NCBI GenBank assembly: GCA_028564925.1
Contig: CM053030.1
Location: forward strand, 372,398,945 to 372,462,944
Length of the DNA stretch: 64,000 nt
Origin: Lithobates sylvaticus
Lineage: Eukaryota > Chordata > Amphibia > Anura > Ranidae
Direction of reading: 5' to 3'
Shown: piece by piece, positions 32,497 through 44,430 of the stretch
How the letters are laid out: each line of letters begins with the position of its first letter
Numbering within the stretch: the first letter of the stretch is position 1
Notes under the pieces: model-generated
Databases searched by the model: none
What the model was told of the DNA's origin: nothing
Seen by the model: the letters and a program-made list of their open reading frames with translations, nothing else
Program-made: the position numbers and the translations under genes

Positions 32497-33822
32497 GTCC
32501 TCACCCTCACTATTTCACTGCACAGTAAAAGGAGAAGAAGCACATTGATAAGTTTATCTCTCTTTCAGTCTGCTCTCTCCTCCGACCAGTATTGTTCTTG
32601 AACTGAAACACACCTGATTGGTTCCTGTTGCTGCTTCACCCTCCCCTGTCTAAGTTCTGCTGTACAGAAGACTGCAAAAGGTTGATAACAGGTCAGTCCA
32701 GGTACCTACATTGTTTGCATATAAAAAATGCATTTAATGATATAATAAAAATTACATAGCTGCATACATTTGTGCCTTTTATATCTGCCTGGAGTTCAAC
32801 TTTAAAGTGAATGCGTTATGTTGCCATGCATGCACTTTAATTTTAGTTTACTTTGCATGAGAAAAACAAAACATATTAACTCAACCATTAGCTAAACTGG
32901 CAGTGAAATATGTATCATAATACATCCAGAAAACATTTAGAGGATAAATCTGAATTTTCTCATATAACAGCCCACTAGAGACTAATACTTCAAAGACGTA
33001 TGATGTTTAATAGCTGCTTAGTATGCTTATATAATTTTAGTCTAAAACTGTTCACACCCTAAAGATTATGTTAATTATAAATCTGCTAAGTATGAAATTG
33101 GTTAATATCAATGATGAGGTATTAGAAGTCATCTACTGCAGGTATGTTTATCTGCATATGACCTGTTTTGACTATGTAGTATATTTTGTATAGTTACGTT
33201 TGCACTGGTCGGTACATTTTGGCTGCTTCACTTCATGAGCCGATCAGAACTCCTAAATCCAGAAAAACAATAATCAGACTGGAAAATAATCATATGTCTA
33301 TGGACATATGATCACATGTCTATGGGAGCCCAGCAATAATTGCAGACACTTCCTTGTCATATGATCTTGGGAAAAAAATAATGAAACTTAGAGAAATAAT
33401 TCACTTCCCTGTTATGCTTTTTCAATAAAGGTATAGCTCATTACTTTTGGGTTTTATGATATCTGTATCATAAAACCCATTCAGAGCAACCAGTAACCAG
33501 TCAGACATTGGTTTAGCTGCCATTTTTCAGAACAGGCTTGATTCTGATTGGTTGTAATTAGTTGTCTGACATGCCTCTTCCACCAGTTTTGTAAGTAATA
33601 CCCTGGGTGTGTACATAAACCCCTAGCATAACAAAGCTGCATTTTTGTGGATAGGGCAGCCCATTGAAATGAATGGGCTGCCCGACACGCAGCACACAGC
33701 AACATAAATGTGAACCAGGGGCTTGTTCACATGTGAGGTTGGGGGTGGTAAAAACTTGCAGTTGAGCTGTTTTTACCACACACAACTGCTCCCACTTTAG
33801 CTGCAGAGGCAGCAGCTGGGGG
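32497..33822. other. Unassigned AT-rich sequence with one strong hairpin
   Basis: No gene. A perfect 14-bp stem TGGGTTTTATGATA (33448-33461) pairs with TATCATAAAACCCA (33466-33479) across a TCTG loop. Confidence 0.45.
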
Positions 33823-33830
33823 GTGTACAC

Positions 33831-33999
33831 TAGAGTTGCCACGCATTCCTTTAAACCCAAACACATATTAATTACACAGGTTCTGAGGCTAATTTAATGC
33901 AAATAAGGCACCAAGTGAGTTTAATTACCACCTAAATCAGCCTCAGAACCTGTGTAATTAATATGTGTTCAGGTTTAAAGGGATGAGATGGCAACCCTA
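33831..33999. mobile_element. Hairpin-type hAT MITE, 169 bp
   Basis: Nearly the whole element is an inverted repeat with arms of about 70 bp (CAGGTTCTGAGGCTAATTTA against TAAATCAGCCTCAGAACCTG). Ends are TAGAGTTGCC and GGCAACCCTA. The 8-bp duplication GTGTACAC flanks it (33823-33830 and 34000-34007) and is itself palindromic. Confidence 0.85.
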
Positions 34000-34289
34000 G
34001 TGTACACATGTCATGGCCATGGCTGGAAGTATACCTCCAGGTAAATGGGGCTGCACTTTATACGTGTCATATCACATTGGTAATCTTAATATAGCACTGC
34101 ATTTTATTTGTTTTTAAATGGGGCTGCACTGCAACCACCCCGCAACTATGTCTATTGTGCGGTTGCGCTGTGGTGATGCTGCAATTATGGGGTTAAAACA
34201 GGTGGTGGAGAGGCAACATATTGCCTGTTTACTACCTGTCAAATGCCTCTGAAACATGATCTGATCATGGACTGCTTTTCAGATTTTTC

Positions 34290-35440
34290 TGTCTCAGGGC
34301 CCTAGTGCAGGTAAATTTAGCCAGGCCTGTGCTTTAGGCTAGGCCTGGTTGTTTTGATTTGGGACTGGGAGTGTTCAGTATAGTGGTGGGTGTGGCCACC
34401 TGCACTCCGACTCAGAAATGCCTCCCCTGCTTTCAGAAAGATGATTCTGGAAGAGGGGTTGGACTTGAGATCTGAGTGGCAGGCAGCTCATGTGAGGAGC
34501 CCTGACCAATTATCTTCTGGTATTGGCAGGGGGCAGACCTCCCATATAAGCTGGGGTCACAAGCTTCCAGGGAGGAGTTTGGAATTCCAGGAAAGACAAC
34601 ATGGAGTAGTGAGGTGCAATTCTGGGCATCCCCACGCGGGGATGCACCAGCATGGAGGAGGGATGGAGAAACCACAGAGAGGGAGTCTAAGATAAAGATC
34701 TTCATCTTTAAAAGAGTATCAAGCTGCTGTGACCGGGGGAACACAGGACTTGAATGCTGGACAAGATCGGAACAGAAGAAGTAGCAGTAAAGCGGGAGAG
34801 AGTAGAGCAGCATTCTGTGACCGGGGACACAGAGCGGACAAAGTAACCAAAGGTCAGTGTACAGCACAAGAGAAGTTATTAAGAACAGTGTAGAATGCTG
34901 TGGCCAGGGAACACAGCATTGATAGCAAAGGACTGGCTGCGAACAGTAGTCCGTATATTACTATGTGTCAGGGCATCGGGGGGAGATACCGTGCTGTCTC
35001 TGGTCTGGTTAGAACATTGGTAATATCTTCCAAAGACTGTGTGGCTGTCTAACTCATTGATCCATCGGGGAGAGGTTGTGTTAGGCCCCTGGATCTTTGA
35101 TTCCCAGAAACTGTCATAGTCTGCAAGGTGGAATTATTCAGAGTGATTCTTCTTTGTCAAAATTGGAAGTAAAGAAGTAGTATCAATAACTTGCTAAGAA
35201 TATTAGATGTGCAACAACTTTCAAGCCAAGGCTATTCAGTATTGTAGTACAATACACCAACTTCTAAGGGCATCTCATAACACCCCTTCGTTCCACCCAA
35301 GTTGTATCCTGCAATAAAAGCAACAAAACCGTGCAAATGACTGTTTTTTGTCTTGTCTGAATGGGGAAGAGCCTGGCAGCAGGGTGATTGGCAGATTGCT
35401 AAGTAACCAAATCAGCAGCCCTTACGAGGGTATCGCTACA
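34290..35440 (+). other. Possible old LTR or promoter-bearing repeat
   Basis: CCCATATAAGCTGGG near 34540 could be a TATA box, and CAATAAAAGCAAC near 35311 a poly(A) signal. Tandem phrases (TGCTGTGACCGGGGGAACAC, TTCTGTGACCGGGGACAC, TGCTGTGGCCAGGGAACAC) lie between. No terminal repeats or target duplication were identified, so this is only a possibility. Confidence 0.25.
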
Positions 35441-35639
35441 CAGGCATAGGGGGTCAGGAATAAATTTAACATGCACACACGTATAAACGCACACACATAT
35501 TAAAAAAAACACATATATTATTATTATACAAGATTACAGCAGCACTTTACAACATGGGGGCAGACAGTAAACTTATAATACAAATCAACACAGGAGGGAT
35601 CAGCGGGGCCCTGCTTGCTAGAGCTTACAATCTATACAA

Positions 35640-35835
35640 TACAAACACATGTGTATATACACACACATACAATCCCATGTGTACACACACACACACACAT
35701 ACAAACCCATGTGTACACACACACACAGACACATGTACACACACAAAAAAACATATATAGACACATTTACACACACACACAGATACATGTACACATTCAC
35801 ATAAATACAGACACATGTACACACACATACACACA

Positions 35836-35866
<31 letters not shown>

Positions 35867-35870
35867 GCGT
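35640..35870. repeat. Compound CA-rich microsatellite
   Basis: Runs of ACACAC are interrupted by ATGTGTACAC and ATATAGAC. Long open frames rich in His/Thr or Cys/Val across it are translations of the repeat. Confidence 0.9.
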
Positions 35871-36182
35871 ATAGAGCCCTTTAAAAAGTATATACAGTAT
35901 AGTGCCTTCCCTCACACAGCCAAGTACTGCACTGTAGGGGGAGGCAGATAGCACAGCACACACCCCTCCTCCCTTCGTTTTCATTTTGCTGAGTGTATTC
36001 AACAGTCTGACCAAGCTCCCTCAGTGCCAAAGTACAGTTCAGCTGGGAATCGGGAACTCAATCTTATCTGACAGCTTTTCTCTACCAGGATGCTGCAGCA
36101 CCCAGAGGACCTCTGGCGGTACCCTGGTTAAGGAAAGCTATGTTAGACTACTGGAGATACACTGCTACTTTTACACAGAGAG

Positions 36183-36560
36183 TAGAGATGGGCCAAACGA
36201 CTTTCTCTTTGGTTCGCACCAAAACTCTCGAACATCATGAAAATACGGAGCCGAATAACGAACCCTATTAAAGTCTATGAGACCTGAACTGGAAAAATCA
36301 AAAGTGCCAATTTTGAGGGCTTAGATGTAAGTTATTGGGCATACAAAGGGTATGGGGGTTCAGGTAATGCCCTGGGGGACATGTATTAATGAAAAAAAAA
36401 CATAATTTTAAAATGAGCAGTGATTTACTGATGCTTAAAATGAAAATAATAAAAATGAAAAATTCCTTTAAATATAGTGCCTGTAAAGTGGCACATCTGT
36501 ACTCTGTAGCAAAAAACAATATGTATACAGCCAATTTAATGACATTTTCCCTGCAAGATT
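36183..36560. mobile_element. Left part of a TAGRGATGGGC hAT-like element
   Basis: Starts TAGAGATGGGCCAAACGAC and continues AAAGTCTATGAGACC, AATCAAAAGTGCCAA, GGGGGACATGTATTAATG and GTGCCTGTAAAGTGGCACAT, collinear with the element at 9822-10200. It lies just upstream of hAT transposase remnants. Confidence 0.6.
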
Positions 36561-36689
36561 TCTTTATTTTATAGACAACGACTTGGGGAGCCAGTCTGTA
36601 TGATAAGCCCACAGTTTAGTGCACTCAGAACAAGATTAGAGTTTTTGTTGGATAAATCCTGGTGTCTGTTTTGCAGACTTTGGATAACA

Positions 36690-37205
36690 GTAACAGGTGC
36701 AAAAAAAATGGGCTTTGGGTGTTGGTGGTGCTTTCACACCGTAACCCCATAAAGGTACTCTTGACGAAAGCAAGAATTGGCCTTGCTGTCAAAAATTTTA
36801 ATGATATGCCACGGTCAAACGGGTGTGGAAAAATTGGGCTTTGGGTGTTGGTGGTGCCTTAACACAGTAACCCCATAGAGGTACTCTTGACGAAAGCAAG
36901 AATTGGCCTTGCTGTCAAAAATGTAAATGATCAGCACCCACAAAGCTAGGCAGCCTAGACAGTCTTGCACAGATTCCCCATCCCAAAAACACTAAATTGG
37001 CAACATCGGCATCAGGGGCTTTATAGCTGCTGCTAATCCAGGAATGATTCATTTTGATAAATGTCAGCCGGTCAAAGGAGTCTGTGGACAGACACGCTCT
37101 TTTATCTGAACCTCCGATGCAATACTCCCAATGCACACGCTCCTGCATAAATGGCTGTATCTTAAATTGGGTGCTGAAATTACCAATGGCTAGAACCGTC
37201 TGCAA
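36690..37205 (-). pseudogene. hAT transposase C-terminal remnant with duplicated tail, antisense
   Basis: The minus strand reads ACLSTDSFDRLTFIKMNHSW near 37060-37100, matching the end of the plus-strand remnant at 37396-38005. A ~130-bp block beyond it (36700-36930 in plus coordinates) is duplicated in tandem (GGGCTTTGGGTGTTGGTGGT at about 36711 and 36837). This is the reverse complement of the GGCACCACCACCAC/GCCCAATT sequence found downstream of the plus-strand copy. Confidence 0.65.
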
Positions 37206-37395
37206 TCATGAGAAGGAAGTGTCACCAGCACACCAGGATCTCCAAAATTGGGTCCAAAATTTGAATCACATAGGATCAAAAAAATACGTGGCTGGGAGGA
37301 GGTTGTTACGGATAACGTGAGGACTCAGAATTGAATGCCTTTGCAGACTTACACTGCATGGCCTCCCTGATTCTGCAAAGCCTGTGAAAGGACCC

Positions 37396-38005
37396 TAGGA
37401 TTTGTGGTATCAAGGACAGGGATCATTATTGGCTGGCAACCCTTCTTGATCCACATTACAAGGGTAAGGATGCAGAACTCATCCTGCCTTCGCAGAGGGA
37501 GCAGAGGATGAAACATCTTCAGGAGGCTTTGAAAAAAGGTTTGTGCAATGCATTTCCAGACCCTGGGAGGTTACAATTTCCTGGTGCTGGACAACATGTT
37601 GCTGAGGCTTCGTTCAGTCAGAGGAAGAGCGGTGGAGAAGGTGGCCAGCTGACCGATGCCTTTAGACAATTTTTCAGTCCTCAGCGCCAAGGTCTGATCA
37701 GTTCAAGCAACCATTGCCAGCGTCTGCATTACATGGTACAGGAATATCTAGGGGCAAGAGCAGACTTGGAGACCTTTCCAACAGAGCATCCACTGGGTTA
37801 CTGGGTCTTGGGGATGGACCACTGGCCAGAACTAGCTCAATATGCAATTGAGCTACTGCCCTGTCCTGCATCCAGCATTCTTTCTGAATGCACACTCAGT
37901 GCTGCTGGAGGGTTTGTAACAGATCATAGAGTGCGCCTGTCCACAGACTCCATTGATAGGCTCACATTCATAAAAAATGAATCAGTCTTGGATCAGCAGC
38001 TATAA
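37396..38005 (+). pseudogene. hAT transposase, C-terminal half
   Basis: Translation begins RDHYWLATLLDPHYKG, the conserved hAT block, and continues REQRMKHLQEAL. The C-terminal dimerisation region follows: YLGARADLETFP, PLGYWVLGMDHWPELAQYA, PCPASSILSECTLSAAGGFV and RVRLSTDSIDRLTFIK, then a stop at 38003-38005. The open frame from 37508 is intact for 165 codons, but the zinc finger and most of the catalytic domain are missing, and a frame change or stop precedes 37419. Noncoding tail repeats (GGCACCACCACCAC) occupy about 38139-38310. It resembles ZBED-type hAT proteins; no host gene is implied. Confidence 0.8.
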
Positions 38006-38499
38006 AGCACCTGATGCTGATATAACTGATTGATTTTTCTATGGATGTGGGATCCCTTGAAGACTGCCTATGCTGAGTGACTATCCTATTCCTCCTTAAT
38101 CTTAATGATGCTAGCTTCCAACAATATTTTTGGTTTAGGGCACCACCACCACTGCCTAAGGTCCAATTTTTCTGTCCCTGTTTAACAGGGGCATGTAATT
38201 AAAATTTTTGATCTAATATTTCACAGCAGGGCCCGTTCCTGTGCCCAACAAGAGTATCTGTGAGGGGTTACAGTGTTGTGGCACCACCACCACCAAAGGC
38301 CCAATTCTTCTGCCCCAACAGCAGAAAAAAAGGACAAGCGTGCCCCATGGCCACCTGCAGAGGATGCACCATGTCCATGACCAGCACTGTTGACTGTAGC
38401 CTGCTTGCCCTCTTTTAGTGGCCTGTGAGCGTCTGCCTCTCCTTGGTGGCCTTCCGGACATGATGGGGATTTTGTTTTGCAACACCACACTACACTGTT

Positions 38500-38897
<398 letters not shown>

Positions 38898-39142
38898 ACA
38901 CACACACACACACTAGACTGTCTGTACATATACAGTTGTGCTCATAAGTTTACATACCCTGGTAGAATTTATGATTTCTTGGCCATTTTTCAGAGAATAT
39001 GATTGATAACACAAAAACTTTTCTTTCACTCATGGTTAGTGTTTGGCTGAAGCCATTTATTATCAATCAACTCTGTTTATTCTTTTTAAATCATAATCAC
39101 AACAGAAACTACCCAAATTACCCAGATTACATACCCCAGTTC

Positions 39143-40156
39143 TTAATACCGTGTATTGACCCCTTTAACATCAATGACAGCTTGAAGTCTTTTGTGGTAT
39201 TTGTGGATGAGGCTCTTTATCTTCTCAGATGGTAAAGCTGCCCATTTCTCTTGGAAAAAAGCCTCCAGTTCCTGTAAATTCTTTGGCTGTCTTGCATGAA
39301 CTGCACGTTTGAGATCTCCCAAGAGTGGCTCAATGATATTGAGGTCAGGAAACTGAGATGGCCACTCCAGAACCTTCACTTTATTCTGCTGTAGCCAATG
39401 ACAGGTCGACCTGGGCTTGGGTTTTGGATCACTGTCATGTTGGAATGTCTAAGTATGTCCCATGCGCAACTTCCTGGCTTATGCATGCAAATGTTCCTCC
39501 AGTATTTTTTGATAACATACTGCATTCATCTTGCCATCAATTTTGACCAAATTTCCTGTGTCTTTGTAGCTCACACATCCCCAAAACATCAGCGACCCAC
39601 CTCCGTGTTTCACAGTAGGAATGGTGTACCTTTCATCATAGGTCTTGTTGACTCCTCTCCAAATGTAGTGTTTATGGTTGTGCCCAAAAAGCTCAATTTT
39701 GGTCTCATCACTCCAAATGACTTTGTGCCGGAAGGATTGAGGCTTGTCTCTGTGCCGTTTGGCGTATTGTAGGCGGGATACTTTTGTGGCATTTGCGTAG
39801 TAATGGCTTTCTTTTCTGGCGACTCGACCTTGCAGCCCATCTTTCTTCAAGTGAATCCTTATTGTGCATCTTGAAACAGCCACACCACATGTTTTCAGAG
39901 AGTCCTGTATTTCACCTGAAGTTATTTGTGGGTTTTTCTTTGCATCCCAAACATTTTCCTGGCAGTTGTGGCTGAAATTTTAGTTGGTCTACCTGGTTTC
40001 AACAGAACCCCTCATTTTCCACTTCTTGATTACAGTCTGAAAACTGCTGATTAACATTCTCAATTTCCTGGATATCTTTTTATATTCCTTTCCTGTTTTA
40101 TACAGTTCAACTACCTTATTCCGCAGATCCTTTGATAATTCTTTTGCTTTCCCCAT
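39143..40156 (-). pseudogene. Tc1-like transposase, disrupted
   Basis: The span of 1014 bp matches the usual ~340 residues. It starts MGKAKELSKDLRNKVVELYK (helix-turn-helix, from 40156). A middle part, 39883-39479, has CTIRIHLKKDGLQGRVARKE and WSDETKIELFG with the first catalytic Asp, then GGGSLMFWGCVSY. The C-terminal part (39379-39143) has WPSQFPDLNIIEPL with the second Asp and the Glu, then LKRAVHARQPKN. The three catalytic residues appear present, but frameshifts or stops separate the three parts (near 39990, and between 39478 and 39380), so no full protein is made. Confidence 0.85.
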
Positions 40157-40273
40157 GACTCAGAATCCAGAAATGTCAGTACAGCACTGGATGAAAAATG
40201 CAAGGGTCTGTCAGGAGTCCAGAAACTCATTGACCTTTTATACGCATACACTAGATACAAGCAGACAGATCAC

Positions 40274-41119
40274 TAGACATGTGCACACTGAAATATTTTG
40301 TTTCGGAATTTTGTTTTCGTCCGAAAAATACATTTATTTAGTTACTCCCGAAATTCGTTTTTATTTATTTTGTTTCGTTAAAAAATGCATTCGTCCGAAA
40401 ATCCAAAATAATTAAGGTTGAATCTGTCATTGAAGGCTTACCATACCATCTGTCGAATGTTCTAAGAAGATTTGACGGAATAGCTTGTAGGCGGAAGATT
40501 CGATGGAGCAGCTGAACTGTACAACACTGCAATCGTCCATTTCCGGTCGAATGTTCCGCCTACAAGCTATAGTAGAATTCTAATGTTGTATGACACTAGT
40601 AATAATTATATTTATTACTCAGTCAACCAACATTAGAATTCTTCTATAGCCTATGAGCGAAGCATTTGACCATAAATGTCCACTCGCAGCGACTGCATCG
40701 TATAATCTTCATGTTGAATCTTCATGTGGAAGATTTTTCTCTCTATGTCGAATAATCTTGGACTAATAGAGTTAGGTTAGTCACATTCGACCTTTTTTGC
40801 TATTGTCTCTATAATGTCGAATCTTTTCTCTCTATGTCAAATCTTTTTTCTCTATGTCGAATAATCTTGGACTAAGAGCTAAGGTTAGGCACATTTGACC
40901 ACAGGTTAGATGGACACAGATTGCTATTGTCAGTGTCATGTTGAATCTCCTATCTATATCGAACTGTTGTCACAACGAAAATGAAAATAAAGCATTTGTT
41001 TATGTCGGATCTTTCGGTTTTTGGATTCTGCACATTCGTTATCGTTTATTAAAACGATAACGAAAATACCCGAAATTCAGATGAAAATGCATTTGGATGA
41101 AAACGAATGCACATGTCTA
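40274..41119. mobile_element. hAT-type MITE, 846 bp, nested in the Tc1-like element
   Basis: Ends TAGACATGTGCA and TGCACATGTCTA are exact inverted repeats of 12 bp. The 8-bp duplication CAGATCAC flanks it (40266-40273 and 41120-41127). The interior is rich in TCGAAT and CGAAA words, with an inverted pair around 40490-40570 (TAGCTTGTAGGCGGAA against TTCCGCCTACAAGCTA). Similar ends occur near 5311 and 49315. Confidence 0.9.
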
Positions 41120-41519
41120 CAGATCACAGGTGAGGAGGGTTACCTTTAATAGCCATTCAAACCCTTTTGTGTCAACTTGTTTGCATGTTATCAGGCCATA
41201 ATCACCAGGGTATGTAAACTTTTGATCAGGGTCATTTGGGTAGTTTCTGTTGTGATTATGATTTAAAAAGAGTAAACACAGTTGATTGATAATAAATGGC
41301 TTCAGACAAACACTAACCATGAGTGAAAGAAACGTTTTTGTGTTATCATTCATATTCTCAGAAAAATGTCCAAGAAATCATAAATTCGATCAGGGTATGT
41401 AAACTTATGAGCACAACTGTATATATATTTATCAAATACACCGCCTGAAGAATATTAGAAATAGTACACCACGGAATGCACTGTAGATATAGGCTACACT
41501 GGATGCTGCAGAGTATATA

Positions 41520-41683
41520 CAGTATCTCACAAACGTGAGTACACCTCTCACATTTTTGTAAATATTTTATTATATCTTTTCATGTGACAACGCTAAAGAA
41601 CTGACACTTTGCTAAAATATAAAGTAGTGAGTGTACAGCTTGTATAACAGTGTAAATTTGCTGTCCCCTCAAAATAACTCAAG
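41520..41683 (+). mobile_element. Mariner/Tc1-type terminal inverted repeat fragment
   Basis: CAGTATCTCACAAACGTGAG after a TA, then TGTGACAACGCTAAAGAA and TAAAGTAGTGAGTGTACAGC, is a left end of another Tc1/mariner family. Neither transposase nor right end follows. Confidence 0.65.
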
Positions 41684-41788
41684 GTGCCAAGGTGAGCGTT
41701 TAATACCTAGGGGGGAGTACCTGAGTGAGGATACCACGGCATGCTTTGGATCACCCACATAGCAGTTTCAGAATCGCATGGACTTTAA

Positions 41789-42770
41789 CCCCTTCAATAC
41801 CCGCCCATAGTCATATGACGCCCACAAGGTGGATCTACCATCCTGGGTGGGCGTCATATGACGTCCTCCCATTCCCGGCTGCCTGGGGGGCGCGCGCGCG
41901 CCCGCGGCGTCGCTCGGGAACCGGTGCAGGTGCCCGGCGGCCTCGATGTCCGCCGGGCACCCGCGATTGCCCGTTAAAACAACGGGACCATGCGGGACCG
42001 TGGAGCTGTGTGTGTAAACACACAGCTCCACGTCCTGTCAGCGAGCTGGAGACCGATCATGTGATCCCAGCACGGAGGAACACATGATCGGTCTCCTCCC
42101 CTTGAGTCCCCTCCCCCACAGTTAGAATCACACATTTAGGGAAAACATTAACCCCTCCCCGCCCCTAGTGTTAACCCCTTCCCTGCCAGTCACATTTACA
42201 CAGTAATCAATGCAATTTTATAGCAACGATCGCTGTGTAAATGTGAATGGTCCCAAAAATGTGTCAAAAGTGTCCGAAGTGTCCGCCGCAATGTCGCAGT
42301 CACGAAAAAAAAATCGCAGATCGCTGCCATTACTAGTTAAAAAAAAATAAAAATGCAATAAATCTATCCCCTATTTTGTAGACGCTATAACTTTTGCGCA
42401 AACCGATCAATATACGCTTATTGCGATTTTTTTTACCAAAAATATGTAGAAGAATACGTATCGGCCTAAACTGAGGAAAAAAATAGTTTTTAAAAAAAAA
42501 AATGGGATATTTATTATAGCAAAAAGTAAAAAATATTGTGCTTTTTTTCAAAATTGTCGCTCTTCTTTTGTTTATAGCGCAAAAAATAAAAACCGCAGGG
42601 GCGATCAAATACCACCAAAAGAAAGCTCTATTTGTGGGAAAAAAAGGACGTCAATTTTGTTTGGGTGTAACGTCGCACGACCGCGCAATTGTCAGTTAAA
42701 GCGACGCAGTGCCGAATCGCAAAAAGTGCTCTGGTAAGGAAGGGTGAAAAATGGCCCGGTGCTGAAGCAG
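41789..42770. mobile_element. piggyBac-like MITE, 982 bp
   Basis: Bounded by TTAA (41785-41788 and 42771-42774), with ends CCCCTTCAATACCCGCCC and GGGCCATTTTTCACCC-type sequence on the opposite strand (right end GCCCGGTGCTGAAGCAG). The interior shares, in inverse orientation, the TTTCTTTTGGTGGTATTT block with 28969-30008. An alternating GC tract GGCGCGCGCGCGCCCGCGG lies at about 41889-41907, and a hairpin CGTGGAGCTGTGTGTG/CACACAGCTCCACG at about 41999-42032. Confidence 0.75.
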
Positions 42771-42774
42771 TTAA

Positions 42775-43130
42775 AGCACATTTGAATTGACACAGTTGGA
42801 TGTCACATATGCACACATGAGCACCTTTATTCATGTTTACCTAACAGTGGGATCAATGTTTATTTACACACAATCTTATGGACACTATTGAAAGTGATGT
42901 AACTGTTAACCAATTGGATGCATGCTAGCACTTTATAGCATTTACTGATTACATATATATTTTTTATTTTTCACTATATGTTTATCATTCTTTATACATT
43001 TGTTGCACAGTTGGTAGAGACTGGGTTTATCACTTTATGTCTTCCACATGCTTTTTATGCACTTTGGTAAATACCTATGCATAGTGTGTAGTCTATTGTG
43101 TATTTGGAAGCGCAGCGTATATATTTGATC
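42775..43130. other. Unassigned AT-rich sequence
   Basis: No feature recognised. Confidence 0.4.
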
Positions 43131-43378
43131 TGCACTTCAATATACTGCCGTAAAAGTGCACTAACGCAGGTCAATATACTGCAGTAAAGGTGCACTAACG
43201 TATGTCAATACACTGCAGTAAACATGCACTAACGCATCTCAATATACTGCAGTAAACATGCACTAACACACTTCAATATACTGCAGTAAACGTGCACTGA
43301 CGCAGTTCAATGTACTGCAATAAATGTGCACTAACGCAGTTCAATATACTGCAGTAAATGTGCACTAATGCATATCTA
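43131..43378. repeat. 34-bp minisatellite, about seven copies
   Basis: CAATATACTGCAGTAAACAT followed by GCACTAACGCATCT repeats every 34 bp with scattered substitutions. Confidence 0.85.
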
Positions 43379-43499
43379 TGGGGTTGTATGGGCTATGGGG
43401 GTACCTCATCCTTTGTAATATTTTAAAAGATAGGACTGATGTAATGGACTTTAACGGTACCAGTGAAGGACATTGAAACACAAATAATACTAAATATTT

Positions 43500-43710
43500 T
43501 TATTACAAATTAGTTAAAAAATATTTTACAAGTAAAATCAATAAAAAATTATATGGCTCCAATCAATTTGACCTCTAATCAATTTGATCGGTCATTATTA
43601 TATAATAGATCTTTGTTAGTACAGTGTCAAGAGGTCGACGTGTTTTACATCTGTGCTTCCTCAGGACCTTACATTCTTGACTACAAACTTTATTTTGAGG
43701 GCTGGCAAGC
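43500..43710 (-). mobile_element. Possible Penelope-like fragment with a decayed hammerhead motif
   Basis: On the minus strand, AGGTC and CTGAGGA (43669-43658) precede AGCACAGATGT, AAAAC and ACGTC, then GACCT (43636-43632), which can pair with AGGTC. The layout is that of a minimal hammerhead, but the expected GAAA reads AAAA. AT-rich sequence with TTTTTATTGATTTTACTTG follows. The identity rests on the motif alone. Confidence 0.3.
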
Positions 43711-43811
43711 TATGCCTGTCTGGGAAGCTGGGGGGGGGGGGGTGGGGGTGAGCACCACCGGCACGCCGGGTTGTATGTGAGTCCTTCTCCCAGCGCTTGT
43801 GGAGGGTAAGA

Positions 43812-44100
43812 GTAGAGAGCAGGCGGCCGGATCATCAGAGCGTGGGGAACATCACTTGCGGCTTTCATTTCAATTGTCGTGTGTTTTCCGCACTCACTGT
43901 CACATACAGACCCGCCCCCTGGTCCCGGGACTTTGATAGACAAATCACCCATCCAATCAAGAGTGATGTGTATCAAGTTCCCCGGCCAGGGGGCGGGGCT
44001 GTATGTGCCGAGCAGCAGGAACACTTGGCAATTGGAATGAAAACTGTGATGAAAGCTGTGATGTTCCTCGGTGCTCTCATCATCCAGCCGGTAATCCACT
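43812..44100. repeat. Imperfect palindrome centred near 43955
   Basis: The left arm (CCGGATCATCAGAGC, GGGGAACATCAC, TTTCATTTCAATTG, CAGACCCGCCCCCTGG) is mirrored on the right (CCAGGGGGCGGGGCTG, CAATTGGAATGAAAAC, GTGATGTTCCTC, GCTCTCATCATCCAGCCGG). It is probably a fold-back element or MITE. Confidence 0.7.
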
Positions 44101-44147
44101 TCCTCTCCTCTGTTCCCCTGCATGATGGACATAGGAAGGCTGCATTG

Positions 44148-44430
44148 ATGGACACGGGCAGGCTGCATAGGTGGACACGGGCAGGCTGCATAGGTGGACA
44201 CGGGCAGGCTGCATAGGGGGACACGGGCAGGTTGCTTTGATGGACACAGGCAGGCTGCATTGGTGGACACGGGCAGACTGCATTGGTGGACACGGGCAGG
44301 CTGCATTGGTGGACATGGGCAGGCTGCATTGGTGGACACGGGCAGGTTGCATTGGTGGACACGGGCAGGTTGCATTGGTGGACACGGCCAGGTTGCATTG
44401 GTGGACACAGGTGAGGTTGCATTGATGGGC
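44148..44430. repeat. 23-bp minisatellite, about twelve copies
   Basis: GCTGCATTGGTGGACACGGG plus CAG repeats in register. Open frames on both strands (for example WTRAGCIGGHGQ and STNAACPCPPMQP) are translations of the repeat. Confidence 0.9.

Larger units (their letters stand above)
38933..41419 (-). mobile_element. Tc1-like transposon, 2.49 kb, with nested hAT MITE
   Basis: Ends CAGTTGTGCTCATAAGTTTA and TAAACTTATGAGCACAACTG are inverted, with terminal inverted repeats of about 210 bp, flanked by TA (38931-38932 and 41420-41421). Removal of the nested 846-bp MITE plus its 8-bp duplication leaves about 1.63 kb, the normal Tc1 size. The transposase lies on the minus strand. Confidence 0.9.

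Noticed and set aside
35615-36014. Frames of Cys/Val or His/Thr over 80-129 codons
   Set aside because: They arise from the CA/GT microsatellite.
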